Of a DNA stretch of 64,000 bases, positions 1-11,613 are shown in pieces (the stretch's first letter is position 1; each line of letters starts with the position of its first letter). The stretch spans positions 52,212,472 to 52,276,471 of the forward strand of contig OX393557.1 in assembly GCA_947650365.1 (NCBI GenBank). Reading direction: 5' to 3'. The position numbers were made by a program, and so were the translations under genes. This DNA is from Chamaelirium japonicum. Lineage: Eukaryota > Streptophyta > Magnoliopsida > Liliales > Melanthiaceae. Under the pieces are notes generated by a model, which saw nothing but the letters and a program-made list of their open reading frames with translations, was not told where the DNA came from and searched no databases.

Positions 1-44
1 AGTTTCTGGTATTATATTAATAAAATCTGGGTTAGTATGTTCCA

Positions 45-158
45 TAGTACCAAAACTCGGTCCGACTCGACTCGGCTGAAAATTGAGTCGACTCGGACTG
101 GCTGTGACTCGGGCCAACTCGGTCCAACTTGGGCTATTTATTATTTTGAGTTTTAAAA

Positions 159-221
<63 letters not shown>

Positions 222-310
222 AAATTACCGAGTCACCCGAGTCGAGTTTTCGAGTTACTCGACTCGGTGGACTTTCGAGTTGAGTCCAGGTTCCGGGTTT
301 TTGAACACTA
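45..310. repeat. degenerate hAT-like MITE with ACTCG-rich interior
   Basis: The ends are roughly inverted: TAGTACCAAAACTCGG at the left, and the right end reads TAGTGTTCAAAAACCCGG on the other strand. The interior is built of ACTCG/GAGTC words. Flanks ATGTTCCA (37-44) and ATGTTCTG (313-320) resemble an 8-bp target duplication with two mismatches, set off by 2 bp at the right end. This matches a common plant class of non-autonomous hAT elements with low-complexity interiors. The superfamily is inferred from the ends only. Confidence 0.5.
160..221. repeat. (CA)n(TA)n microsatellite
   Basis: About 21 CA units run directly into about 9 TA units, inside the MITE at 45-310. Any open frame across it (Thr-His, Ile-Tyr repeats) is an artefact. 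Confidence 0.95.
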
Positions 311-669
311 ATATGTTCTGAAGGGCACCGATGGTTGAGATTAAAACTGGAACCGATGGTTAGATGGAGGCGACGTAATTATTTGGTAACATGACATTTA
401 TATGAGCTTTAATTAAAGCTTCATGGGCTTTCAAGAGAGACTCGTGTCCCCGCTTGTCACCATCTTCCTCGACCTCGTCTCGAGAAGGCCTAGTTTCGGC
501 ACCGAAGAATTCAGTGATAACTGCTTAATAATGCTAAATTATCCTTTCTTTTAATAGCATTATCACGATTCTCCAACGTAATAGTTTGTTTTTACACGTA
601 AACATGTGTGTTTTCTCTTTACCACTTGCGTAGTACACGTTTTTCTGATTAGAAAGGTATATTTGTATG
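311..669. other. gene-free spacer
   Basis: AT-rich sequence between the MITE and the first copia LTR. I see no coding region, RNA gene or clear repeat. It may belong to the older element that the copia copies landed in. Confidence 0.4.
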
Positions 670-810
670 TGTTAGGAGATGACGGCTAGGGTTTGGAGAG
701 GAATAGAATGCTCTCTATTGAGGGACTCAAGCCCAATATATATGTACATGTATGACCATACAACCCGACCCGACTGTACATGTAACCCGACCCATCTATA
801 TACATTAACA
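670..810 (-). repeat. 3' LTR of copia element 1
   Basis: 141 bp, TG...CA, nearly identical to 4193-4333. It holds the polyadenylation end of the element on the minus strand. Confidence 0.93.
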
Positions 811-823
811 CTCCCCCTCAAAC

Positions 824-3628
824 TCACGGTGGATCATGAACCGAGAGTTTGCCGATAAAGTGCCGGAAGCGAGCAATCGTAAAGGGCTTCGTCAGGAAAT
901 CAACAGTTTGCTCCGATGATGAAATGAATGGCAAGGAGATGGTGTGGTCGAGAAACTCCTGGCGACAATAATGACAATCAACCTCAATATGTTTTGTTCG
1001 CTCATGGAAGACCGGGTTGCTAGCAATTTGAATAGCACTCCGGTTGTCACAGAAGAGAGGCGTGGGCCCGGATATCACAACTCCCAAGTCGAGCAGAAGG
1101 CGGCGAAGCCAGACAATCTCTGCGGTGGTGGAAGCCATAGCCCTGTATTCGGCTTCGGTGCTGGAGCGAGCAACAGACTCCTGTTTCTTGCTGCGCCACG
1201 AAATAAGCGAATCACCCAGAAACACACAGTATCCTGTAGTAGAGCGGCGAGTGGTTGCATCTCCTGCCCAATCTGCATCGGAGTAGGCACGCAGCACCAA
1301 CAGAGAGGTGGAGGGAAACAGTAGTGAACGGGTGATGGTGCCCCGGAGGTAGCGGATAATCCGAAGGACAGCTGCATAGTGAACTGAACGTGGAGCCTGA
1401 ACAAACTGACTGACAATGCCAACAACATGGGCAATGTCTGGCCGGGTCATAGTGAGATAGACGAGCATCCCAACCAGCCTCTGGTAGCGGGAGACATCCT
1501 GGAGCGGCTCACCATCTGTAGCTAGAAGCTTTAAATTGAGCTCCATGGGTGTATCAGCAGTGCGAGAGATAGTAAGAGCATCGTCAGCAAAGATGTCGGA
1601 GATGTACTTTTGCTGGGAGACCAACAGATCACGAGCTGACCGGGCAATCTCAAGGCCCAAAAAGTAGCGAATAGAGCCCAGATCTTTCATCTCAAACTGA
1701 CTCTGGAGGTGCCGCTGAAGGGATGCTATGGTGGCACTGTCATCCCCAGTGATGATCATATCATCTACATAGAGAAGAAGAACTGCAATACCCTGACTGG
1801 AGGAGCGAGTGAACATGGCATAGTCGGAGTGACGCTCAACAAACCCGGCGGCCAGGACTGCACTGCGGAATCGCTCAAACCAGGTACGAGGGGCCTGCTT
1901 GAGCCCATAGATGGCTCGGCGCAACCGACACACGTGCCCTGGAGGAACTGAAACGCCCGGAGGAGGAGCCATGTAGACTTCCTCGGAGAGATCACCGTGG
2001 AGGAAGACATTGGTGACATCCATCTGATGGAGAGGCCACCCTCGAGCAGCTGCCACAGCTAAGAGGGTGCGCACAGTAGTCATCCGAGCAACTGGAGCAA
2101 ACATCTCCTCGTAATCAATCCCATACTCATGGGAGAAGCCACGGGCAACGAGGCGAGCCTTGTGCCGCTCAATGGATCCATCAGGTCGAGTCTTGACCTT
2201 TAATATCCACTTGCAGCTAACAGGCACCACACCTGAGGGACAAGGCATCAAATCCCATGTCTGGGTCCGCTGAAAAGCCTCAAGCTCAACTGACATGGCC
2301 TGCCGCCACTCTGGATGTAAAGCTGCCTCACGGTACGATTGGGGCTCCCGATGGGTGTGTATAGCAGTAAGAAAAGCCTGAAAAGATGGTGAATAGGAGG
2401 CACTGGCAGAGTAGCCAGAGGAGTCAGGAGAGTCAGAGGGAAAGACAGAGTAGCCAAACCTGTCAGGAGAGTAGTCATATCTGTCAGGAGGGTGATGTTC
2501 GCGCGCTGGGTAGCGCCGAGCAGGAGCATGATCCACGACCGGGGAGGAGGGGGCAGCAGCATCAGGCGAGGGAGTACCAGTGTGAACCGACTCTGGAGGA
2601 GGAGCTGGAGACCGACGAACATAGACACAAGTAACCGGTGGTGGTGGAGGTGTCGGGGAAGACGGAGGAGGTGGTGGCGGTGGTGATGGTGGTGGTGGAG
2701 GTGGCGGGGAAGAGGGAGGAGTAGGCGTGGATGGGATAACAGAAAACGGGGGTAGAACGGGGATGTGGAGATGTGAGGAAGGCGAGGAGGGTGACGCAGG
2801 AGGCAAGGAAAGATCCCGAGACTCAGGTGAGAAGTACGGGACATCCTCAACAAAGGAAACGTGACGGGAGACACGGATCCGACGAGCCAAGGGATCGTAG
2901 CACCGATATCCCTTGTGCTCCCGACTGAGCCCTAAGTGAACACACCTAACAGACTTCGCAGAGAGTTTGGTGCGCTCATGGGGAGGAAGAAGAACGAAGC
3001 ACGTGCAGCCAAACTTGTGAAGAAGAGAGTAGTCAGGTGGGCTGGAGTGGAGGCGCTCATATGGGGTGGCACCGGACAGGGCAGACGACGGAGTGATATT
3101 GATGAGGTGGACAGCCGTCATGACAGCTTCAGCCCAGTAGGAGTGAGGAACAGACGCAGAGAGAAGCAAGGCTCGTGCAGTCTCAAGGACATGATGATGT
3201 TTGCGTTCGGCAACGCCGTTCTGCTCATGGGTGTGGGGACATGACTGCTGGTGAAGAGTGCCGTGAGACTGAAGAATCTCACGCATCTCGGAGGAGAGAT
3301 ACTCCTTGGCACAATCAGACCGAAAGGTCTTGATGCGCCGACCAAACTGAGTGTGTATCATAGTGGTGAATCTCCTAAAGATGTGAGGGACTTCAGATCG
3401 ATGACGCATAAGATAAACCCAGGTGCACCTAGAATAGTCATCGATAAAACACACATAGTACATGTAACCCGAAATAGATGCAACAGGAGCTGGACCCCAA
3501 ATGTCCGAATGTATTAAATCAAATAAAGCATCAGATTGGGAAGCGCCAGCAGAGAATGGAAGAGCTAGATTCTTTGCCAATCTACAACCCGTACAGATAG
3601 AGAGGGGGGAGAAGGACGCTCGACCCAA
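824..3628 (-). CDS. copia pol core: integrase, reverse transcriptase, RNase H
   Basis: This is the polyprotein part of copia element 1, about 934 codons. The order is a partial gag-pre-integrase zinc region, the integrase core (DLIHSDIWGP, FIDDYSRCTWVYL), a proline/serine-rich linker with PPPPPPP runs, the RVT_2 reverse transcriptase (CKWILKVKTRPDGSIERHKA and the active-site motif LLYVDDMIITG), and the RNase H segment (YSDADWAGD, RSSTEAEYRAM, EVDCHY). It is transposon machinery and not a host gene. As part of a fossil element its state is summarised in the element entry. Confidence 0.9.
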   Translation of the reverse strand: MGRASFSPLSICTGCRLAKNLALPFSAGASQSDALFDLIHSDIWGPAPVASISGYMYYVCFIDDYSRCTWVYLMRHRSEVPHIFRRFTTMIHTQFGRRIKTFRSDCAKEYLSSEMREILQSHGTLHQQSCPHTHEQNGVAERKHHHVLETARALLLSASVPHSYWAEAVMTAVHLINITPSSALSGATPYERLHSSPPDYSLLHKFGCTCFVLLPPHERTKLSAKSVRCVHLGLSREHKGYRCYDPLARRIRVSRHVSFVEDVPYFSPESRDLSLPPASPSSPSSHLHIPVLPPFSVIPSTPTPPSSPPPPPPPSPPPPPPPSSPTPPPPPVTCVYVRRSPAPPPESVHTGTPSPDAAAPSSPVVDHAPARRYPAREHHPPDRYDYSPDRFGYSVFPSDSPDSSGYSASASYSPSFQAFLTAIHTHREPQSYREAALHPEWRQAMSVELEAFQRTQTWDLMPCPSGVVPVSCKWILKVKTRPDGSIERHKARLVARGFSHEYGIDYEEMFAPVARMTTVRTLLAVAAARGWPLHQMDVTNVFLHGDLSEEVYMAPPPGVSVPPGHVCRLRRAIYGLKQAPRTWFERFRSAVLAAGFVERHSDYAMFTRSSSQGIAVLLLYVDDMIITGDDSATIASLQRHLQSQFEMKDLGSIRYFLGLEIARSARDLLVSQQKYISDIFADDALTISRTADTPMELNLKLLATDGEPLQDVSRYQRLVGMLVYLTMTRPDIAHVVGIVSQFVQAPRSVHYAAVLRIIRYLRGTITRSLLFPSTSLLVLRAYSDADWAGDATTRRSTTGYCVFLGDSLISWRSKKQESVARSSTEAEYRAMASTTAEIVWLRRLLLDLGVVISGPTPLFCDNRSAIQIASNPVFHERTKHIEVDCHYCRQEFLDHTISLPFISSSEQTVDFLTKPFTIARFRHFIGKLSVHDPP

Positions 3629-4192
3629 AGCGCCCGAACGGAATACGCTTTTGAGTCGATCACTCGATATATGACCTAACCTTCTGTGCTACAGGTCGGC
3701 ATAAGAGGTAACAGACATGACAGACGCAACAGGAACGGAAGACACATGTAGATGGTCCAGCTGGTAAAGTCCTCCTGCTCTACGGCCCAGTCCAATCCTC
3801 TGATCCGTCCGCGAATTCTGCACAACACAAACAAAAGGGGTGAAGGTGACAGTCAGGCCAGAGTCGCAAAGAGAACTGATAGAGATCAGATTAATGTTAA
3901 GACGAGGGGCATGATGGACATGGGGTAGGGTCGGGGGGGGGCTGGGGAGGTGGCGGGTGAGGTCGGGGGGGGGGGGGGGGGGGGGCTGTCGGGGCAGAGG
4001 AAGGGGGTGGGGGGGCTGGGGAGGTGGCGGTTGGGGCCGGTGGGGCTGTCGGGGTAGAGGGAGAGGGCGGGAGTGGGCAGAGGTGCTGCCGGGGTGGAGG
4101 AGAGGCCGGAGGTGCTGCCGGGGTGGAGGAGAGGCCGGAGTTTGGTGCCGTCGTCGCCGTCGTCGCGCGAGAAACCCTAGAGCTCGATACCA

Positions 4193-4333
4193 TGTTAGGA
4201 GATGACGGCTAGGGCTTGGAGAGGAATAGAATGCTCTCTATTGAGGGACTCAAGCCCAATATATATGTACATGTATGACCATACAACCCGACCCGACTGT
4301 ACATGTAACCCGACCCATCTATATACATTAACA
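4193..4333 (-). repeat. 5' LTR of copia element 1
   Basis: 141 bp, pair of 670-810. The adjacent primer-binding site lies just inside it, on the lower-coordinate side. Confidence 0.93.
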
Positions 4334-4950
4334 ATATGCATTCATATGAGTCCCGAAGACCCCCATGCAAAGTGTTTCTAAAAATATTGATTACATATAT
4401 TTTCTCGTGTAGGAATATTATCAAGGCCTAACTTGTGATAAAAGCCCACTCGAAGTGGCTCGAGCCCAAATATGAGTTCACTGTGTGCCCATGTTCAGCC
4501 ACGTTGCACGGTTTAGAAAAGTGTGACATGAAGCCAGTAATGATGGCAGAGCTCATGTTGAAGAAGGCCATTGCATGAAAAAGGACGTCACACACTTGTG
4601 AAACACGGCTAGTGCATCAATGTTGGTTCAAGCAGGATGCGCGTCTGATTTCAAGGGAAGTGAAGAATAGAAAATAGATTCCAAAATGGGTGCACCCTAA
4701 TCCCATTTAAAACAACAATAAATGGGAGTTTGCGTATGGATTGAAAATTAGAGAGTACAAGTGGGTATGTGGTTGTAATAGTCCAGATCTCTTCTTACCC
4801 CACTTTTCTCTCTTGACTTGGATTCTAAAATGGGAAACAAATTCCACCATCAATGGCAATGCTCGGTTGCACATGGGAGCCATGTTTATCATGCTGAAAT
4901 TAAGGAGGGATGCACGACTGGCTTGGAAAAGATCATACATGGCGTGGGAT
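4334..4950. other. spacer between the two copia elements, probably older LTR sequence
   Basis: No gene is visible. Copia element 2 duplicated GGGAT on insertion, so this stretch was once continuous with 10,387 onward, which has a CTATAAATC TATA-like motif and leads to a gypsy primer-binding site at 11,596. I infer that it is the upstream part of that gypsy LTR. Confidence 0.45.
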
Positions 4951-5133
4951 TGTGACAAACGTTCCCTAGCATGGAGAGAGAGAGAGAGGCTAGGGTTTTG
5001 GGGAGAATGGATCAAACCCTCTCATTAGGCCAAGGGCCAAATATATATGAATCATACAAGAAAAGGACAAAGGGTATCCTATACAGGTTATCTACGGGTA
5101 TGTGTATCTCAACACTATACACTATCACTAACA
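4951..5133 (-). repeat. 3' LTR of copia element 2
   Basis: 183 bp with a short (GA)n tract. It pairs with 10166-10386, which is 38 bp longer because its GA tract is expanded. Confidence 0.93.
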
Positions 5134-8100
5134 GCCCTCCTCAAACTCAAGGTGGGTCATGCACCATGAGTTTGCTAAGCAGAAATTGAAAACGTGGAGC
5201 AGGGTGTGACTTCGTGAAGAAGTCAGCAATCTGTTCTCCAGAGGAAACAAAGGGGAGAGAGATGGTCCCGGCCTCATACTCCTGGCAAGAGTAGTTGCAA
5301 TCGAGCTCGATGTGCTTCGTCCTTTCGTGGAAGACCGGGTTGGTGACAATCTGTATTGCACGCCGATTGTCACAGTGAAGGGCTGTAGGTTCAGAGATCT
5401 TAACCCCTAGATCTCCAAGAAGTCGTCGCAAGTGAACGGTTTCTTTGGTAGTAGAGGCCATGGCTCGAAACTCTACTTCAGTACTGGAGAGAGAGAGACA
5501 ACGCTTTGCTTTTTGCTGCGCCATGAGATAAGAGAATCTCCAAGAAATAGGCAATAGCCAGTGGTCGATCGACGAGTGGTCGGATCACCAGCCCAGTTAG
5601 CATCCGAGTAGGCACGTAGGACCAGAGGAGAAGTCGATGATAGGAAGAGCGACCGGGTGATAGTGCCTCGAAGATAACGGAGAAGTCGAAGAAGGGCAGC
5701 ATAGTGAGCAGAGCGAGGGGCTTCGACAAACTGGCTGATGATGCTGACGGCGTGAACAATGTCGGGCCTGGTGATGCAGAGGTAAACCAACTGATCAACG
5801 ATCTGTCGGTACCGAGTAGGATCTGAGAGAGGCTCACCATCGGTGGGATGAAGCTTCACGTGAAGCTCGAGAGGGGTGACAGTAGAGCGATCATCGGAAA
5901 GGGCAGCTCGGCTAAGGATGTCAGCTGTGTACTTCTGCTGGGATAGCAGAATCCCTCGCTCACTGTGGACGATCTCTAGCCCAAGGAAGTAGCGAAGAGG
6001 ACGTAAATCCTTCATCTGGAACCGGCACCGAAGATGCTGCTGAAGGGAAGTGATGGCAGCGGAGTCATCACTTGTGATGATCATATCGTCGACATATAAT
6101 AGGAGAATTGCCCTGCCCTGAGGAGATGACCGCACAAAAAGCGAGTGGTCCTGCGAGCTCTCAATGTAGCTGATCTCGGTGACGGCTCGTCGGAAACACT
6201 CGAACCAAGCTCGAGAGGCTTGCTTGAGCCTGTAGATAGCTCGACGGAGGCGACAAATATGCTGGGGAGGAGTATGCAAACCAGGGGGTGGCTGCATGTA
6301 GACGACCTCTGAAAGATCACCATGGAGAAAGGCATTCTTCACGTCCATCTGGAGAAGAGGCCATCGGCGGACTGTTGCAACTGCTAGGAGTGCACGAACG
6401 GAGGTCATCTGAGCTACGGGTGCAAAAGTCTCCTCGTAGTCTATTCCGTATGCCTGAGTGAAGCCACGGGCCACCAACCGAGCCTTGTGCCACTCGATGG
6501 AACCATCAGGTCGCCGCTTGACCTTGTAGACCCACCGGCAACTGATAGGCTCAACGCCAACAGGAAGGGGGACGATATCCCAAGTCTGAGTCTGCTCAAA
6601 TGCCTGAAATTCCTCGCTCATAGCCTGCCGCCACTGAGGGGACTGGACGGCCTCCCCGTATGATCGAGGCTCTTGGTCTGTGTGAAGGGCTGCAATAAAG
6701 GCTGTAAATTGAGGCGAGTAGGAGGTGACCGTGGCAAAGCCAAAACGGTCAGGTGGGCTAGAGCAAAAGCTGAAGCGATCAGGTGGGTGGTGCTCGCGTT
6801 GAGGATGGCGGGGCGGTGGGCGAGGATCCATGACCGGCGACGTCTGACTGGGTGTAGCAGGCGGAGTACCATGGACGTCGGGAGTATAAGGAAGACCTAC
6901 GGAAGAAATCGGTGACGGAGGAGAGGAGGGGACGGAGGAAGACTCCGTGGAAGAATCACTGGAAGCAAGGGGAGAAATGGAACTGGATGAAAGTGGTGAT
7001 AGAAGGGGCTCGAGAGTCGGAGACAGGGTGGTAGGAGTCTCCAAGAAGGTGAGGTCCTGAGCTGCAGAGGAGTAGTAAGGGGCATCCTCGACGAAGGAGA
7101 CGTGTCGAGAGATGCGAAGGCGACGAGTCAAGGAGTCATAGCAACGATAACCCTTGTGCTCGGCGCTGATTCCTAGGAGGATGCATTTAACTGCACGTTT
7201 GGACAGCTTCGTGCGCTCATGGGGTGGAAGGAGAACGAAACAGGTGCACCCGAAGGTACAAAGCAGATTGTAGTCAGGAGGGGAAGAGAAAAGACGCTTG
7301 TGGGGAGATGCACCACCCGGGAAAACAGAAGAAGGGGTGATGTTGATGAGGTTGACTGATGTCAAGACAGCCTCAGCCTAGAAAGTGCGTGGAATGGAAG
7401 CAGAGAGAAGAAGAGCACGCGTCGTCTCAAGGATATGATGGTGCTTTCGCTCGGTTACTCCGTTTTGCTCGTGTGTGTGAGGACATGAGTGCTAGAATAG
7501 GGTCCCATGGGACTGAAGAAGTGTCCGCATAGCAGTGGAGAGGTACTTGAGGGCGCAATCAGACCGAAAGGTCTTAATGCGACAACCGAACTGTGTGTGG
7601 ACCATCGAGGTGAAAATCTGGTAAACCTGAGGAACCTCAGAGCGGTGCTGAAGAAGGTAGACCCAAGTGTATCGACTGAAGTCATCGATGAAAGAAATAT
7701 AGTAGCGATAGCCACACATCGAAGGAAGAGGTGCAGGGCTCCAGATATCGGAGTGTACTAAGTCAAAGGGAGCAGGACTCTGAGAGATACTAGAAGGAAA
7801 AGGTAAGGCTGTAGCTTTGGCAAGCTTACAACCGGTACATGTAGATAAAGAAGAAAAAGAGCAATGACCTAGAGCTCCAGTCTGGAGTAAGCTCTTAAGT
7901 CGAAACTCAGAAATGTGGCCTAGTCTTCGGTGCCACAAGTCGGCATCGGGAGAAGTTAAACTACAGACACCAGAAGGGGGAATGAGGGAAAGATGGAGAT
8001 GCTCGAGGTGGTACAGCCCGCCTGACCTACGACCAGCGCCAATCACTCGTCCGGTACGTGGATCCTGCACAACACAAGAAGAAGGGGAGAAAGTCACAAC

Positions 8101-9639
8101 ACATCCAGAGTCACAGAGGCTGATAATGGAGATGAGCTGCATGCGAAGCTGGGGGACATGCAACACAGTGGGTAAAGAGAGACGACCGCTCGGTTCTGTA
8201 GTGGCGGTAATCGATCCACACTGCAAGATGGCTAAAGAAGAGCCATCTGCAGTATGTATTGATGGGATGTGCGGTGCCGGTCGGCAATCGGTAAGCAAGG
8301 AAGTATTGGAAGTCATGTGATGGGAGGCCCCAGAGTCCAGAATCCAAGTAGCGAAGGTACCAGGAGTGGCTAAGTGAGCAGAGGAGCTGGAGACGTTGGA
8401 AGCCTCGGCGGAGCTGAATAGGCGGAACTGAAGTTGTGCAAGCTACTGCTGAAGGAGCTGAGTAGCGTCGGGGGCGTCCAAGGAACCCCGGGGTGATGAT
8501 GGAACCGTGCGAGGAGAGGACGGAGCAGTAGCAGCAGCAGCAGTAGAGCCAACGGGTCGACCACGTCCTTGGGGTCTCTGCCTCTTCTCGGGATGTAGCT
8601 TCCAACATGTGGCGACGACATGACCTGGTTTGTGGCAGTGAGTGCACACAAACCGATCACGACCAGAAGCAGAAGTAAGAGAGGCAGCTGGGGCTGTAGC
8701 AAGGATGCCCGTGTTGCTGGAGGGGGACGGAGGAGCCCTGGTGGCGATGGTGCGCAGCCTGGTCTCTTCGGCGACGAACTCAGCAATGTCAGCATCCAAG
8801 TGTGGAAGTGGGTCTCGGTGGATCAGAGCGCCAGCAAGTGGGTCAAACTCTGGTCGAAGGGCCATCAGGAACTGGTAAAGTTGGCGGCGCTCCCAGAAGG
8901 CTTGGTGGGCGGCACGACACTCGGGAGAGACGGGAGGTACCAGTGACTGAAGCTCCCGCCAGTAACCACGCATCTGCGCATGGAATTGCTGGATCGACGA
9001 TCACCCTGCTGTTGGGACTGGACCTGGGAGAGAAGGGCATACTCGCGGGCGCCGCTAGACTCCACGAAGCGCTCAATTAAGGAGCGCCATATAGCTGCGG
9101 ATGCTCCAAGGGCGGCGAGGTCAGCACGCATCGTCCGATCGACTGAAGCGACAAAGTAGGCGGCGACCCGTGCATCACGAAGACGCCACGCTTGAAGAGC
9201 GGCAGGGAAAGCCTGACTCGGTGCCGTGGTGGTGCCGTCGAGTAATCCAAAAAGGTCACGTCCGAGAAGCGTGGTCTGGACGGTGGCTGCCCATGCTTCC
9301 TAATCGGCGGAGGAGGCGAGAGGAAAGTCCGTCGAGCTCGGCAGGAAGTCATGAGTGTACTCGAATGGGAGGCTCTCATGGTGTTGTGGCATGGGCGGAG
9401 GAGCATCTACGGAGGAGGAGTCGGCCATGGTGGCTCGCCGGTCGGATCAGTGGCTTCACTCGGAGCTCAGAGACCGAAGATGCAGATCTAGAGTTCGCCG
9501 GTGCGAGATCGAGATCGAGATCGTCGCGAGATTGAGAGGGCCAGAACTGGAGTTCGCCGGCGCAAGAGAGGGCTCGAGGCTGCTGGCCGGAACTCAGAGT
9601 TCGCCGGAGCTGCGCAGAACCGGCGCAATAGAGGGCTGA

Positions 9640-10130
9640 ATCTGGATGAGATTTGAGAGGTGAGGAGGGCTCAGATCTGAGGAGGTGAGAGGAGCTCGCC
9701 GGACGGATGCAGAGATCTGAGGGGTGAGGAGGGCTCAGATTTGAGGAGGTGAGAGGAGCTCGCCGGACGGACGCAGAGATCTGAGAGGTGGGAGGGCTCA
9801 GATCTGAGGAGGTGAGAGGAGCTCGCCGGACGGATGCAGTCGCCGGAGATCTGCACCGGATCCGAGGGAGGAGAGCTCTGGCCTCGCGCGACGGACGGAT
9901 GCAGTCGCCGGACCAGAAAGGGAGGAGAGCTCTGGCCTCGCGCGACGGCGGATCTGCGCCGGATCCGAGGGAGGAGAGCTCTGGCCTTGCACGACGGCGG
10001 ATGCAGTCGCCGGACCGGAAAGGGAGGAGATCTGCGCCGGATCCGAGGGAGGAGATCTGCGCCGGATTCGAGGGAGGAGAGCTCTGGCCTCGCGCGACGG
10101 CAGATCTGCGCCGGAGGAGGGTCAGATCTT
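9640..10130. repeat. tandem repeats in the leader of copia element 2
   Basis: A unit of about 62-64 bp containing GAGGAGCTCGCCGGACGGA is repeated about three times (9.66-9.84 kb). It is followed by shuffled copies of a second unit containing GGATCCGAGGGAGGAGAGC and CTGGCCTCGCGCGACGG (9.86-10.12 kb). The repeats explain long repetitive open frames on both strands, which are not genes. Confidence 0.75.
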
Positions 10131-10165
10131 GTCGGAGGACCTCAGGATCGATGGCTCTGATACCA

Positions 10166-10184
10166 TGTGACAAACGTTCCCTAG

Positions 10185-10242
<58 letters not shown>

Positions 10243-10386
10243 CTAGGGTTTTGGGGAGAATGGATCAAACCCTCTCATTCGGCCAAGGGCCAAATATATA
10301 TGAATCATACAAGAAAAGGATAAAGGGTATCCTATACAGGTTATCTACGGGTATGTGTATCTCAACACTATACACTATCACTAACA
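10166..10386 (-). repeat. 5' LTR of copia element 2 with expanded GA tract
   Basis: 221 bp. It is the same LTR as 4951-5133 but with (GA)n at about 10,190-10,240. The primer-binding site lies just inside, at about 10,148-10,165. Confidence 0.93.
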
Positions 10387-10514
10387 GGGATATTTGCTGA
10401 ACCCAGCTCTCTTTTTCCCTCTATAAATCTCTTAATCTATGCTTGTGAGAGATGAGAGCAAATAAAGAAAGAGAAGGCTGAGCGTTGGGATCCTCTAGAG
10501 GCGCCTAGAGGCGC

Positions 10515-10895
10515 CACTCTTTAAAGGAGGCGTTTTTTCAGCCTATTATGTGTATGACTTACGATTTTGCCCATAACTTTTGACTTAAATATTGGATTAA
10601 GGCGATGCTAGGGGTGTTGGAAAGGGGATTCAAAGGGGAACATTATCATATTGATGATCCCTAAATATGACGTTTCAGGGGTCAAAACAGGCTGTCAAGT
10701 TGAGGAGGCATTTTTCCAGCATAATCTGTGCATGACTTACTGTTTTGCTCATAACTTTTGACTTAGATATTGGATTAAGGAGACACTAGATGCATTCGAA
10801 AGGGGATTTAAAGGGGAACAAATTGTATTTCATGATAATCTCCGAATTTTGACGTTTCATGGGTCAGAACAGGCTATCAAGTTGAAGACTTATAT
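10515..10895. repeat. 178-bp tandem duplication in the gypsy LTR
   Basis: The motif CATAACTTTTGACTTA recurs at about 10,572 and 10,750, with the surrounding sequence (GGAAAGGGGATT, GACGTTTCA) also repeated. There are two diverged copies. Confidence 0.75.
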
Positions 10896-11595
10896 ATAGA
10901 TGAGGAGGCTCTCTCTGGTGGGTGTGGGCTCTGAGTTTTATTTCTTTTTTTATCTCTCTCTTGAATTAGACAAAAGGAAACCTTCATCATGCTACCAACG
11001 GCGAGGAAAAAAAAGTACAAATTTTGTGACGATAAAGTGATGTAATCGTGACTGGTTATCCCATTAAATTAATGGAATCTCATTTTAATCTCTTTGCTTG
11101 TTTTAATACTATGCTTGGCTAATTTCTCTTTGCTTGTTTTAATACTATGTGATCGTTTTTTTAGTTCCCAATTCCTGCAGTTTAGTTTTAATTTCCATAT
11201 TCAATAATTTTTATTACTTGTTCTTTGGAACTTAACCATGCTTAGATTAAAGACCTTGATGGTGTGTGTTTGTGGTTGAAAAGTAATCATTAAATATTGA
11301 CACCGAAAAGAAGTGGTGATTTCAAGTGGTTTAATCTTCTGAGTCAAGGATATTGAGTTATCCTTGATTTGAGTTAAAAAAAAGGCGGGAAAAAGAAATT
11401 AAAATAGGATTTAATTTTATTATGCTCTAACTGGAATCCGACGCCCTAGTTCCTCCATCTTGTCTTTTTCTTTTATCTTATTGTGATATTTTCTTCTCTC
11501 TTTATTTGTTTTATTTGAGTTAGTTTAACAAATTTCACCCAATCTCCAATGGGACCATTGCCCACTAATTTAATCATTAAGGTAGAATTTAAATT

Positions 11596-11613
11596 TGGTA
11601 TCATTGCCGGGGA
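11596..11613 (+). other. gypsy primer-binding site
   Basis: TGGTATCATTGCCGGGGA, a close relative of the PBS used by Athila-type elements. It marks the 3' limit of the 5' LTR at about 11,595. Confidence 0.7.

Larger units (their letters stand above)
670..4333 (-). mobile_element. Ty1/copia LTR retrotransposon 1 (young, internally shortened)
   Basis: Two 141-bp LTRs (TGTTAGG...TTAACA) bound the element. They differ at one site by my reading, which suggests insertion within roughly the last million years (inference). Flanks GTATG (665-669) and ATATG (4334-4338) are a near-match 5-bp target duplication. On the minus strand the primer-binding site TGGTATCGAGCTC follows the 5' LTR (initiator-Met type), and a polypurine tract TTGAGGGGGAG abuts the 3' LTR at 811. 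Integrase, reverse transcriptase and RNase H are present in copia order. The gag-protease part is almost absent, so the copy is a deletion derivative that could only move in trans. The leader carries a long G run near 3,965-3,985. Confidence 0.93.
4951..10386 (-). mobile_element. Ty1/copia LTR retrotransposon 2 (near full length, broken)
   Basis: Perfect 5-bp target duplication GGGAT (4946-4950 and 10387-10391). The LTRs run TGTGACAAACG...CACTAACA. The primer-binding site next to the 5' LTR reads TGGTATCAGAGCCATCG on the minus strand, the classic initiator-Met tRNA type. A polypurine tract lies at about 5134-5155. Parts in minus-strand order are gag with a CCHC knuckle (CTHCHKPGHVVATC, about 8.6 kb), the gag-pre-integrase domain (LWHRRLGH) and integrase (about 7.1-8.0 kb), reverse transcriptase (about 5.6-6.8 kb, LLYVDDMIIT) and RNase H (about 5.15-5.6 kb). 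The coding region carries about four to six breaks. The LTRs differ at two sites apart from GA repeat length, so it is young. Confidence 0.93.

Noticed and set aside
9376-10246. Long Ser/Arg/Pro-rich open frames on both strands
   Set aside because: They are shadows of tandem repeats in the leader of copia element 2.
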